Shown in pieces: positions 27,349-35,913 of a stretch of 64,000 nt of DNA (its first letter is position 1; every line of letters starts with the position of its first letter). Location: positions 30,452-94,451 of the forward strand of contig CAVSVP010000025.1 in the NCBI GenBank assembly GCA_963731125.1, given 5' to 3'. A program made the position numbers and the translations under genes. The stretch comes from CAVSVP01 sp963731125. GTDB lineage: Bacteria; Pseudomonadota; Gammaproteobacteria; Competibacterales; Competibacteraceae. Under the pieces are notes generated by a model. The model was not told the DNA's origin and made no database searches. It worked only from the letters and a program-made list of their open reading frames with translations.

Positions 27349-27597
27349 ATGTGTCTCGGTATCGCAATGCAAGTAATTGACGTAAAAGGTTATAGTGCTC
27401 GATGTGAAGCCAAGGGCGTACAGCGGGAGGTGAGTCTTTTTATGCTGCAAGATGAGACGGTACAAAGCGGTGATTATGTCATGGTGCACGTCGGTTATGC
27501 TATCCAAAAGATCACCGAACAGGAAGCCCGTAGTATTTGGGAACTCTTCGACGAATTGCTGGCTCGGGAAGCGGAGCTGCAAGTCCCCGGTGCATGA
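27349..27597 (+). CDS. hypC: hydrogenase maturation chaperone HypC
   Basis: Small chaperone (82 aa) that carries the Fe(CN)2CO unit with HypD and delivers it to the [NiFe]-hydrogenase large subunit. The N-terminus MCLGIAMQVI contains the essential Cys2. It is the first gene of the operon; its 3' end overlaps hypA by 8 bases. Confidence 0.96.
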   Translation: MCLGIAMQVIDVKGYSARCEAKGVQREVSLFMLQDETVQSGDYVMVHVGYAIQKITEQEARSIWELFDELLAREAELQVPGA

Positions 27598-27958
27598 GCT
27601 TTCTATTTGTCAACAACTGATCGGCCAGGTGGAAGCCATAGCCCGTAAGCACGGAGCGCTGCGAGTCAACACCATCCACCTGCAAATCGGGCCCCTGGCG
27701 GGGATAGAAATCCCTTTACTTAAACAGGCCTTTACCGTTGCCTGCGTCAACACCCTCGCGGAGAGCGCAACGTTAGAAACCAAGCCTTTGCCTATCCGGG
27801 TGCACTGTCGAACCTGCGGTGCTGAAAGCGAGGCGCTCGCCAACCGGCTGCTCTGTGGAGTCTGCGGTGATTGGCATACCGACTTGTTGAGCGGTGACGA
27901 ACTGTTATTGGTCAGCCTTGAGCTGGACCTGGAGGAGAAGGAGGAAAAACATGTGTGA
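27590..27958 (+). CDS. hypA: hydrogenase nickel-insertion protein HypA
   Basis: Zinc/nickel protein that works with HypB to insert Ni into the hydrogenase active site. The N-terminus reads (M)HELSICQQL; the His after the initiator binds Ni. Two CxxC pairs (CRTCG and CGVCG) form the Zn site. The start is GTG at 27590 inside the hypC 3' end, because only this start puts His at position 2. The length is 122 aa. It overlaps hypB by 8 bases. Confidence 0.95.
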   Translation: MHELSICQQLIGQVEAIARKHGALRVNTIHLQIGPLAGIEIPLLKQAFTVACVNTLAESATLETKPLPIRVHCRTCGAESEALANRLLCGVCGDWHTDLLSGDELLLVSLELDLEEKEEKHV

Positions 27959-28844
27959 TACCTGCGGCTGTAATCTGACTTCCGGCAATGAGCATCTGGT
28001 GCTTGGGGAAGGTAAATTGGCTCGTAGCGAAGATAGTAGGGCCGCGGTTACGGTGCTGCAAGGTCTCTTGCATGAGAACAATCAGCAAGCCGATCATAAC
28101 CGTGCCCATCTGGATCAATACGGCATCTTAGCGATTAACCTGATGTCCTCCCCGGGATCCGGCAAGACGGCTTTGTTGGAGGCGACTATCGATGCGCTCA
28201 GGGAGGAGTTTAACCTCGCTGTGATCGAAGGGGACCTGGAGACGGAAAATGATGCTGCTCGGATACGGGCTAAGCATGTACCGGTAGTTCAGATCACTAC
28301 CGGATCCGCCTGCCACTTGGATGCCCATATGGTGCACAATGCCCTGCATGCCCTGTCGCTGGAACAGGTGGATATTCTTCTTATCGAGAACGTGGGTAAT
28401 CTGGTATGCCCGGCGAGTTTTGACTTGGGCCATCACCGTAATGTGACGCTACTGTCGGTAACCGAAGGCGATGACAAACCGGCCAAGTATCCGGTGATGT
28501 TTCGTGCTGCCGATCTGATGCTTATCACGAAAAGTGATCTCTTGGCGGTGTTAGGGGATTTTGCTCCCTGGACGGCCGAGCAGCACCTGCGCAACCTAGC
28601 CAATACAGCACCGGTATTTTCGCTGTCCGCGCGCACCGGGTCAGGGTTAGCCGGATGGTTAAACTGGTTACGGCAGACTCTGATTGCGCATCGGGCCCGG
28701 TTGCAGTCGGGTGAAACATCTCATCCCGCCATACAGCCGGACGGAGCCCGCAGGCACCGGCTGGGCAGTCATAGTAATACGCCTTCCCAGCCGCATTCCC
28801 ACGAACATCATCAGCATCACGCAAACTATCACCGGGAGGCATAG
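27951..28844 (+). CDS. hypB: hydrogenase nickel-incorporation GTPase HypB
   Basis: GTPase that feeds Ni to hydrogenase. The N-terminal CDTCGC motif is the high-affinity Ni site. The Walker A motif is in SSPGSGKTALL near residue 65. The C-terminus carries a short His-rich tail (HSHEHHQHH), unusual because His stretches in HypB are more often N-terminal; it could store Ni. Start ATG 27951 is preceded by a strong AGGAGG. The length is 297 aa. An in-frame upstream extension exists but lies within hypA and lacks the family N-terminus. Confidence 0.95.
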   Translation: MCDTCGCNLTSGNEHLVLGEGKLARSEDSRAAVTVLQGLLHENNQQADHNRAHLDQYGILAINLMSSPGSGKTALLEATIDALREEFNLAVIEGDLETENDAARIRAKHVPVVQITTGSACHLDAHMVHNALHALSLEQVDILLIENVGNLVCPASFDLGHHRNVTLLSVTEGDDKPAKYPVMFRAADLMLITKSDLLAVLGDFAPWTAEQHLRNLANTAPVFSLSARTGSGLAGWLNWLRQTLIAHRARLQSGETSHPAIQPDGARRHRLGSHSNTPSQPHSHEHHQHHANYHREA

Positions 28845-28847
28845 CTC

Positions 28848-29969
28848 ATGCCCATTTCTGCTCATGATTGGCTACGCCGCATTGGTGAACTGCCGCTGCC
28901 GGCCAAGATCAAGATAATGAACGTGTGCGGTGGGCATGAACGTTCCATCAGTATGGCGGGATTGCGTAAGGCGTTGCCGGATAACATCGAAATAGTTCCC
29001 GGACCGGGATGTCCAGTGTGTATCTGCCCGGAGGAAGATATTTACCAGGCCATCCAGCTGGCTTTGCACGAAGACGTGATATTGGCGGCTTTTGGAGATA
29101 TGCTGCGAGTACCGGTCAATGTGCCAAAGGGCCAGGTTCGTTCTCTGGAACAGGCCCGGGCTGCCGGCGCCGATATACGGCCCATTGCCTCGCCCCGGGA
29201 AGTAATAAGGCTGGCCTGCGAGCATCGTCACCGTGAGGTGGTGTTCTTTGCAGCCGGGTTTGAAACCACCACGGCTCCCGTGGCAGCCATGATAGCCGAA
29301 GGGTTGCCCGATAATGTCAGTATTCTGTTGGCCGGCCGGTTGACTTGGCCGGCGGTGTCCATGCTGCTGAACGCTGGGACGCCGGGTTTCGATGCTTTGA
29401 TTGCACCGGGCCATGTGTCCACGATCATGGGACCGGAGGAATGGGAGTTTGTTGTCAAGCAGCACCATATGCCGGCCGCCGTGGCCGGATTTACGCCCGT
29501 TAGCCTGTTAGCGGCCACTTATTCGGTGCTGCGCCAGTATTTGGAAGGCAACGTCTTTCTCGACAATTGCTATCCCGAACTCGTTCGGCCTGGCGGTAAT
29601 CCTACGGCCCGTCATCAGTTAAGTGCTGTCATGGACACGGTGGATGCCAATTGGCGCGGCGTTGGAGTTATTCCACGTTCCGGTTTTGCTTTGCAAGCAG
29701 CCTATGTTGGTCATGACGCCCGGCGCCGATGGCCTGCTTACGATGATAAATCCCGTAAACGTGCCGGTCAGATGCCGCCGGGTTGCGATTGTGCCCGCGT
29801 GGTGCTAGGAAAGATCTATCCCAATGAATGTGTGCTCTATGGCCGTGCCTGCACGCCGCGTACTCCGGTGGGTCCGTGCATGGTATCCGACGAGGGGGCA
29901 TGTCGTATCTGGTGGTCCACTGGTGTGCGGAAATCCGTACGGACCAAACCGGTTCCGGTTGCGCCCTAA
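28848..29969 (+). CDS. hypD: hydrogenase formation protein HypD
   Basis: [4Fe-4S] protein that, with HypC, HypE and HypF, builds the Fe(CN)2CO cofactor. Conserved blocks are NVCGGHERSI, PGPGCPVCICPEE and the C-terminal Cys-rich region (PPGCDCARVVLGK, YGRACTPRTPVGPCMVS). At 373 aa it is of normal length. It starts 3 bases after hypB. Confidence 0.96.
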   Translation: MPISAHDWLRRIGELPLPAKIKIMNVCGGHERSISMAGLRKALPDNIEIVPGPGCPVCICPEEDIYQAIQLALHEDVILAAFGDMLRVPVNVPKGQVRSLEQARAAGADIRPIASPREVIRLACEHRHREVVFFAAGFETTTAPVAAMIAEGLPDNVSILLAGRLTWPAVSMLLNAGTPGFDALIAPGHVSTIMGPEEWEFVVKQHHMPAAVAGFTPVSLLAATYSVLRQYLEGNVFLDNCYPELVRPGGNPTARHQLSAVMDTVDANWRGVGVIPRSGFALQAAYVGHDARRRWPAYDDKSRKRAGQMPPGCDCARVVLGKIYPNECVLYGRACTPRTPVGPCMVSDEGACRIWWSTGVRKSVRTKPVPVAP

Positions 29970-30008
29970 AGCGCTCCTGCGGTATCTGTTTATGCAAGGG
30001 ATAGCGCA

Positions 30009-31301
30009 ATGTTAGACATTGCCGCGCTGTTGATCACGCTGACCGCCCTATTCAGTTATTTAAATTACCGCTTTATCAAGCTGCCGACCACCATTGGAGT
30101 CATGCTGATAGCCTTGCTTACCTCCCTAGGCTTAGCTTGTCTTGGGGAATTAGGCTACGCTGGAATCGAGCACAGGGTTGAGACTCTCATTGGCAGTATC
30201 GATTTTAATGAGTTACTGATGCAAGGCATGCTGTCCCTGCTATTGTTTGCAGGGGCTATGCATATTGACCTATCCGAGCTTGCCAGCCGGAAATGGCCCA
30301 TTAGCATTCTGGCGACCTTTGGTGTGTTGGCATCCACTTTTGCCGTCGGCGCGGCGGCATGGGTTGTATTCAAGGTCGTAGGTATTGACGTTTCCTGGAG
30401 TTATTGTTTGCTGTTTGGTGCGCTGATTGCGCCCACGGACCCTATCGCCGTGCTGGGTATTCTGCGCTCTGCCCGAGCTCCGAAAAGTCTGGAAATTAAG
30501 ATTGCCGGCGAATCTCTGTTCAACGATGGCGTGGCCGTAGTGGTATTCACTCTGCTATTGGGTATCGCCACAGGTGGCGAAGCGATTACCCTTAACCATA
30601 TCGTTTTGCTTTTTGCAGAAGAAGCCGTCGGCGGCATTGTCTTTGGCTTGGTTATCGGCTATATGGCGTATCGCCTACTGAAGAGCATTGATAGTTATCG
30701 GGTCGAGGTGTTGATCACGCTGGCCCTGGTGATAGGCGGGTATGCGCTGGCCATTCATCTGCATGTTTCCGGTCCCATTGCTATGGTGGTTGCTGGTTTG
30801 ATGATCGGCAACCATGGCCGGGCGCTGGCCATGTCCAGCAGGACGCGTGAGAATCTGGATACCTTTTGGGAACTGATGGATGAAGTTCTCAACGCCGTAT
30901 TGTTTGTGTTGATTGGTCTGGAAATCATTGTGCTGACCTTTACCGTACAGTATCTTTTGGCTGCTCTGCTCATGATTCCCATTGTATTGTTGGCGCGTTT
31001 TCTGTGTGTGGGGATTCCCATTCAGTTCATGCGGTCCGTACGCCGTTTCGAGTTCTCTCCCCACGCTATAAAAATCCTGACCTGGGGCGGCGTGCGCGGC
31101 GGTATTTCCGTGGCCCTGGCGCTTTCCCTGCCGCGGGGGACTGAGCGCGAAGTCATCGTGGCCTGCACCTATGGGGTGGTGTTATTTTCCATCTTGGTAC
31201 AAGGGCTTACTCTGAAAGCTCTGGTCAAACGAATGCTTTCTGAGCAGCCCGTTGCAACGACTCCTCAGAGGCGGAGTGCAGTCCAGCAAAACGGCTTTTA
31301 A
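30009..31301 (+). CDS. CPA1-type cation:proton antiporter
   Basis: Integral membrane Na+(or K+)/H+ antiporter of the NhaP/YjcE branch (430 aa, about 12 helices). The conserved FNDG segment of CPA1 transporters is present (AGESLFNDGVAVVVF), as is the downstream GGVRGGISVALALSLP. It lies inside the hyp operon between hypD and hypF with gaps of about 40 and 15 bases, so it is almost surely cotranscribed. An antiporter is not a known maturation factor; it may balance pH or Na+ when the hydrogenase is active. Confidence 0.88.
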   Translation: MLDIAALLITLTALFSYLNYRFIKLPTTIGVMLIALLTSLGLACLGELGYAGIEHRVETLIGSIDFNELLMQGMLSLLLFAGAMHIDLSELASRKWPISILATFGVLASTFAVGAAAWVVFKVVGIDVSWSYCLLFGALIAPTDPIAVLGILRSARAPKSLEIKIAGESLFNDGVAVVVFTLLLGIATGGEAITLNHIVLLFAEEAVGGIVFGLVIGYMAYRLLKSIDSYRVEVLITLALVIGGYALAIHLHVSGPIAMVVAGLMIGNHGRALAMSSRTRENLDTFWELMDEVLNAVLFVLIGLEIIVLTFTVQYLLAALLMIPIVLLARFLCVGIPIQFMRSVRRFEFSPHAIKILTWGGVRGGISVALALSLPRGTEREVIVACTYGVVLFSILVQGLTLKALVKRMLSEQPVATTPQRRSAVQQNGF

Positions 31302-31316
31302 GGAGATCAATATCCG

Positions 31317-33635
31317 ATGGGTTTGGCGGACAGTCCTGGGTTTGGAGATCCTATGCTCTTAACATTGCGCCTACGGGTTCATGGCCGGGTTCAGGGAGTG
31401 GGATTTCGTCCCTTCGTTTTCCGTCTTGCCCACCAGCTAGGGATCACTGGCTGGGTACAGAACCGTAGCGGTGAGGTGGAGATCCTCATGCAAGGGAAGC
31501 CGGTTGCCCTAGAAGCGTTTCAGCGGGGATTGCTGAGCGAAGCTCCACCCTTGGCAGGGCCGGAATTCGGCGCTGCAGAACCTGTTCAGTCCGAGAACTT
31601 GGTCAATTTTGTTATTCGACCCAGTGCCACCGATGCCGTGCCGGATATTCATGTCCCGCCGGATTGTTTTACCTGTGAGAATTGTTTGGCGGAATTACAT
31701 GAGCCAATGGCGCGGCGCTACCGTTATCCCTTCATTAATTGCACTCAGTGCGGTCCGCGTTATACGCTTATCCGAGCCTTGCCCTACGATCGCCCCAATA
31801 CCACCATGGCTAGTTTTCCTTTATGCGAAAATTGTCGAGCAGAATATGAAAATCCTATGGATCGGCGCTTTCATGCACAACCACTCGCCTGTGCCGATTG
31901 CGGCCCGCAGCTCGAATGGCGCATCGGCGACGGTCTTAAGCGCTACGGAGAAACTGCTTTGGCTGCTTGTTTGGCGGGACTGCGGGAAGGTCTGATTGTG
32001 GCGGTCAAGGGAGTGGGGGGTTATCATCTGATGTGCGATGCCGCCAGCGAAGTTGCGGTGAAACGCTTGCGGGACCGTAAGCGCCGTCCCGATAAACCGC
32101 TGGCGATTATGTTTCCCCAGCAGGGTGCCGATGGACTGGAAGCTTTGCGCAAATTCGTCGTCGTGGATGAGGCGGCAGCACAGTTGTTGCGGAATCCGAT
32201 GCGCCCTATCGTACTGACCCGGAAACGTCCTGATGCGCAACTGGCAGCGGCACTCGCTCCTGGTTTAAATGAGTTAGGTGTATTTCTGTCCTATAGTCCC
32301 TTGCATCATTTGCTGCTGGGAGGTTTTCAGGGACCTTTAGTAGCGACTTCAGGCAATATCAGCGGTGAGCCGGTGCTGATCGATAACCGGCAAGCCGAGG
32401 TGCGCCTAAAGGCCGTAGCCGATGCCTTCTTGCACCATAACCGGCCTATCGAAAGACCGGCCGACGATCCCGTCTATCGGGTTATCGGCGGTATTGCCCG
32501 GCCGCTGCGGCTAGGACGCGGTAGCGCGCCCCTCGAGCTGCGTTTGCCCAGGGTGCTGCAGGAACCTGTTCTGGCCCTGGGCGGCCATATGAAGGTAACG
32601 GTGGCCTTGGCCTGGCAGGACCGGATCGTGGTTTCGCCCCATATCGGTGATCTCGATACCCCGCGTGGTATGGCAGTTTTTCAGCAGGTTTGCGCCGACC
32701 TGCAGCGCTTATATGGCGTTAAGGCGAAACGCTTACTCTGTGATGCCCATCCCGGTTACGCCGGGACACGGTGGGCCAGGGGCCAGGCGCTTCCGATAAC
32801 CCAGATCTATCATCATCATGCCCATGCAGCCGCCTTGGCAGGTGAATATCCGGCGGTACAGCGCTGGCTGGTTTTTGCCTGGGACGGGGTAGGCTATGGT
32901 CCCGATGGTACGCTATGGGGTGGGGAAACGCTATGGGGGCGGCCGGGGGCGTGGCGGCACGTGGGGGGATTACGGCGTTTTCGCCTGCCGGGCGGCGAGC
33001 GCGCCGGACGTGAACCCTGGCGCTCAGCAGCGGCCCTATGCTGGGAGTCGGGACTTGACGGGGAATTATCGGTCGGGGAAAGACTGGAACTGGTCCGCCA
33101 GGCTTGGGAGCGGGGCTTAAACAGTCCGGTGAGCTCTGCCGCAGGACGTGTCTGGGATGCCGCCGCGTCCTTGGTGGCAGGCTTGCAGCGTGCCAGTTTC
33201 GAAGGGCAGGGCCCCATGTGGCTGGAACATCTAGCTGGAGATACCGGTGAAGTCGTAAAGCTTCCTATGTTTCCCGATGAGAAAGATGTTCTGCGCGTGG
33301 ATTGGTCACCGCTGTTGTTAGTCCTCAGGGACGCTACGCTACCTGTTGCCCGGCGTGCTGCTATCTTTCATAACAGCATGGCGGAGACTATCGTGCAGCA
33401 GGTATTGAGCTTGCGCAATCGTTATTCTTTTACCAGTGTGGGCCTTACGGGAGGGGTGTTTCAGAATCGGCGACTTACTGAGCAAGTGCTGGAAAGACTT
33501 GAAGAAAAGGGATGTGCCGTCTATCTCCCTACTCAAATACCCTGTAATGATGGCGGACTGAGTTATGGCCAAGCAGTGGAAGCGGCCGCCGTCTTGGCGT
33601 CTGACGCAGTCCCCAGCACTCCTGAACTCTCATGA
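31317..33635 (+). CDS. hypF: carbamoyltransferase HypF
   Basis: Makes the carbamoyl group that becomes the CN ligands of the hydrogenase iron. Domain order: acylphosphatase domain (VHGRVQGVGFRPFVFRLA, about residues 18-35), two zinc fingers of CxxC type (CFTCENC, CTQCGPR, CENC, CADCGP), YrdC-like domain (KGVGGYHLMCDA), and Kae1-like carbamoyltransferase domain (YHHHAHAAAL). The length of 772 aa is typical. A ribosome-binding site AGGAG lies 11 bases before ATG 31317. After the TGA stop the same frame stays open for 47 codons, see separate note. Confidence 0.95.
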   Translation: MGLADSPGFGDPMLLTLRLRVHGRVQGVGFRPFVFRLAHQLGITGWVQNRSGEVEILMQGKPVALEAFQRGLLSEAPPLAGPEFGAAEPVQSENLVNFVIRPSATDAVPDIHVPPDCFTCENCLAELHEPMARRYRYPFINCTQCGPRYTLIRALPYDRPNTTMASFPLCENCRAEYENPMDRRFHAQPLACADCGPQLEWRIGDGLKRYGETALAACLAGLREGLIVAVKGVGGYHLMCDAASEVAVKRLRDRKRRPDKPLAIMFPQQGADGLEALRKFVVVDEAAAQLLRNPMRPIVLTRKRPDAQLAAALAPGLNELGVFLSYSPLHHLLLGGFQGPLVATSGNISGEPVLIDNRQAEVRLKAVADAFLHHNRPIERPADDPVYRVIGGIARPLRLGRGSAPLELRLPRVLQEPVLALGGHMKVTVALAWQDRIVVSPHIGDLDTPRGMAVFQQVCADLQRLYGVKAKRLLCDAHPGYAGTRWARGQALPITQIYHHHAHAAALAGEYPAVQRWLVFAWDGVGYGPDGTLWGGETLWGRPGAWRHVGGLRRFRLPGGERAGREPWRSAAALCWESGLDGELSVGERLELVRQAWERGLNSPVSSAAGRVWDAAASLVAGLQRASFEGQGPMWLEHLAGDTGEVVKLPMFPDEKDVLRVDWSPLLLVLRDATLPVARRAAIFHNSMAETIVQQVLSLRNRYSFTSVGLTGGVFQNRRLTEQVLERLEEKGCAVYLPTQIPCNDGGLSYGQAVEAAAVLASDAVPSTPELS

Positions 33636-33662
33636 GAGTTTTGGCGTAACCGAGACAACCCC

Positions 33663-33779
33663 ATGGGGGATTATTTTCGCCGGAGTGAAGAGTTACCTTT
33701 TGCTGGATTGCGTGATACCTTAATGGGCTTATTGCATACGTTATTACCAACGAAGCTGACGCTTCATCAAGTTTATTAA
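33663..33779 (+). CDS. possible 38-aa peptide between hypF and hypE
   Basis: Open frame beginning MGDYFRRSEELPFAGLRDTL and ending 5 bases before hypE. It is in the same frame as hypF, and the frame is open right up to the hypF TGA. It is not recognised and no clear ribosome-binding site is seen. It may be a real small gene, a fragment, or chance. Confidence 0.25.
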   Translation: MGDYFRRSEELPFAGLRDTLMGLLHTLLPTKLTLHQVY

Positions 33780-33784
33780 ACCCC

Positions 33785-34792
33785 ATGCAACAAGAACGCT
33801 GGATCACCCTGGCTCACGGCAATGGCGGGCGCTTTATGCGTGAGCTTATCGATGGCATCTTTGCTCGTTACTTGGCGAGTCCTGAACTGGATGTGCAAGC
33901 CGACGCAGTGGCGCTGACTCTGACCGGCGAGCTGATGTTCACCACCGATAGCTTTACGGTGCAGCCTCTGGAATTTCCCGGCGGCGATATCGGCAAATTG
34001 GCCGTTCATGGTACCGTCAACGATCTTGCCGTGGCCGGTGCTATTCCCCGTTACCTTAGTCTGAGCGCCATTATTGAGGAAGGTCTAGAGATGGCGCAAC
34101 TGGAACGGCTGGTGGCTAGTCTGGCAGCGGCGGCGCGCGAGGCGGAAGTTCGTATCGTGGCCGGCGATACCAAGGTAGTGCCGCGGGGTCAAGGCGGCGG
34201 GCTGTATCTAAACACCACCGGTATCGGCATACGGATGATATCGGCGAGCCTCGGATTACTGCGGATTCAGCCTGGTGATGTTATGTTGGTCAGCGGCCCC
34301 GTGGGTGATCATGGCATTGCTGTGATGCTTGCTCGGGAAGAGTTCGGTCTGCAAGGGGATCTTCGCTCCGATTGCGCCAGTGTATTGCCTTTGACGCGCG
34401 TTTTGCTGGACCTATCGGGTTTGCGGTTTATGCGCGATCCCACGCGGGGAGGGCTGGCTACCGTAGCTCATGAAATCGTCCATGCAGTCGGAGCCAGAGT
34501 ACGATTATTCGAGACGGCGATTCCGGTGCACGATCCGGTGCGGTCAGTGTGCGAGATGCTGGGTTATGATCCTTATTATCTTGCCTGTGAAGGGCGAGTG
34601 GTGGCGGTGGTGGCAGAAAATGAAGCCGCTGCGGCATTGTCCCGCTGGCAGGCTCTGCCTCAGGGTCGGGAAGCGGCTGTAATTGGACGCATTGAAAACA
34701 CCGGCTCTGCGGAGGTGATACTGGAAACTGAGCTGGGAGGTGAGCGCCTACTGGATGAGCTGGAAGATGATCCGCTGCCGCGGATATGCTGA
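33785..34792 (+). CDS. hypE: hydrogenase maturation dehydratase HypE
   Basis: ATP-dependent dehydratase that turns the carbamoyl group received from HypF on its C-terminal Cys into a thiocyanate. The C-terminus PRIC is intact, and the N-terminal AHGNGG and central DPTRGGLATVAHE blocks are typical of the AIR synthase-like family. The length is 335 aa. It is the last hyp gene; hydrogenase structural genes are not in the window. Confidence 0.96.
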   Translation: MQQERWITLAHGNGGRFMRELIDGIFARYLASPELDVQADAVALTLTGELMFTTDSFTVQPLEFPGGDIGKLAVHGTVNDLAVAGAIPRYLSLSAIIEEGLEMAQLERLVASLAAAAREAEVRIVAGDTKVVPRGQGGGLYLNTTGIGIRMISASLGLLRIQPGDVMLVSGPVGDHGIAVMLAREEFGLQGDLRSDCASVLPLTRVLLDLSGLRFMRDPTRGGLATVAHEIVHAVGARVRLFETAIPVHDPVRSVCEMLGYDPYYLACEGRVVAVVAENEAAAALSRWQALPQGREAAVIGRIENTGSAEVILETELGGERLLDELEDDPLPRIC

Positions 34793-34887
34793 TTTCCATA
34801 GATATTCGGGGCTGTGTGCAACAAAAACAGCTTAAGCCGCTGGATTAAGCGAGATGTGTTTTGGGGGATTCTGAGTAACGCGCCAAA

Positions 34888-35913
34888 ATGTACCCCACTC
34901 CTGCACGAATTCTCATTGTCGGCCCATCTTGGGTCGGCGATATGGTAATGGCGCAAAGCCTGTTTAAGATTTTCAAGCAACATAATCCCGACGTGGAAAT
35001 CGATGTGCTGGCCCCAGCCTGGAGCAAGCCGCTGCTGGAGCGTATGCCGGAGGTCAATCAGGCCATTACCATGCCTTTACAACACGGCCAGCTGGGCTTG
35101 CGTGTACGCTACCGCTTAGGGCTTAGTTTGCGGCATAAGCAGTATCAACAGGCAATTCTGCTGCCCAATTCCTTGAAATCTGCCCTGGTGCCGTTCTGGG
35201 CAAAGATTCCTCAACGTACCGGCTTTCTGGGAGAGTGGCGCTGGGGATGGCTAAATGATATTCGGCCGTTACACAAAAATCGCCTGCCGATGACGGTACA
35301 GCGCTTTGTGGCGTTAGGTTTGGCGCAAGAGGCGGCCCTACCTCCACAATTGCCGCGCCCAATGCTACAGGTGGATTCTCAAAACGTAGCGACGGCGCTA
35401 CAGCGTCATGGCCTGGAAAGGCCGACAGCCCCGGTGCTAGGACTTTGTCCCGGCGCCGAATACGGTCCCGCTAAGCGGTGGCCAGCGGATTACTTCGCGG
35501 AAATTGCTCGTCGTAAGCTGGCGGCGGGCTGGAGGGTGTGGATCTTCGGCTCGACAAAGGATACGCCCGCCGGTCGTGAAGTGGCTGCCCGGAGCGGCAA
35601 GGGATGTGTGGATCTCACTGGCAAGACCACCCTTGCCGAAGCCATCGACCTGCTGTCGCTGACGACGGTGGTCGTCAGCAACGATTCCGGGTTGATGCAT
35701 GTGGCTGCCGCTTTGGATCGCCCCTTGGTGGCGATTTATGGCTCCTCAGATCCCTATTGCACGCCGCCGCTCAGCACTAATGCACAGATCTTGTCACTGC
35801 AGCTGGCCTGTAGTCCCTGTTTTCAGCGCCGCTGTCCTCTGGGGCACTTAAAGTGCCTACGGGATTTGCCGCCCGCACGAGTGGTCAGCGCAATTGAGCA
35901 GGCTGTGGCATGA
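34888..35913 (+). CDS. waaF: ADP-heptose:LPS heptosyltransferase II
   Basis: GT9 enzyme adding the second heptose to the LPS inner core. The N-terminus ILIVGPSWVGDMVMAQSL is diagnostic of WaaF, as is LCPGAEYGPAKRWP, with the donor-binding SNDSGLMHVAAALDRP near the C-terminus. The length is 341 aa. It overlaps waaC by 4 bases (ATGA), starting the LPS core run. Confidence 0.95.
   Translation: MYPTPARILIVGPSWVGDMVMAQSLFKIFKQHNPDVEIDVLAPAWSKPLLERMPEVNQAITMPLQHGQLGLRVRYRLGLSLRHKQYQQAILLPNSLKSALVPFWAKIPQRTGFLGEWRWGWLNDIRPLHKNRLPMTVQRFVALGLAQEAALPPQLPRPMLQVDSQNVATALQRHGLERPTAPVLGLCPGAEYGPAKRWPADYFAEIARRKLAAGWRVWIFGSTKDTPAGREVAARSGKGCVDLTGKTTLAEAIDLLSLTTVVVSNDSGLMHVAAALDRPLVAIYGSSDPYCTPPLSTNAQILSLQLACSPCFQRRCPLGHLKCLRDLPPARVVSAIEQAVA

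Noticed and set aside
33633..33635. TGA of hypF as a selenocysteine codon
   Set aside because: HypF ends here in length and domain content, and no SECIS-like hairpin stands out after it.
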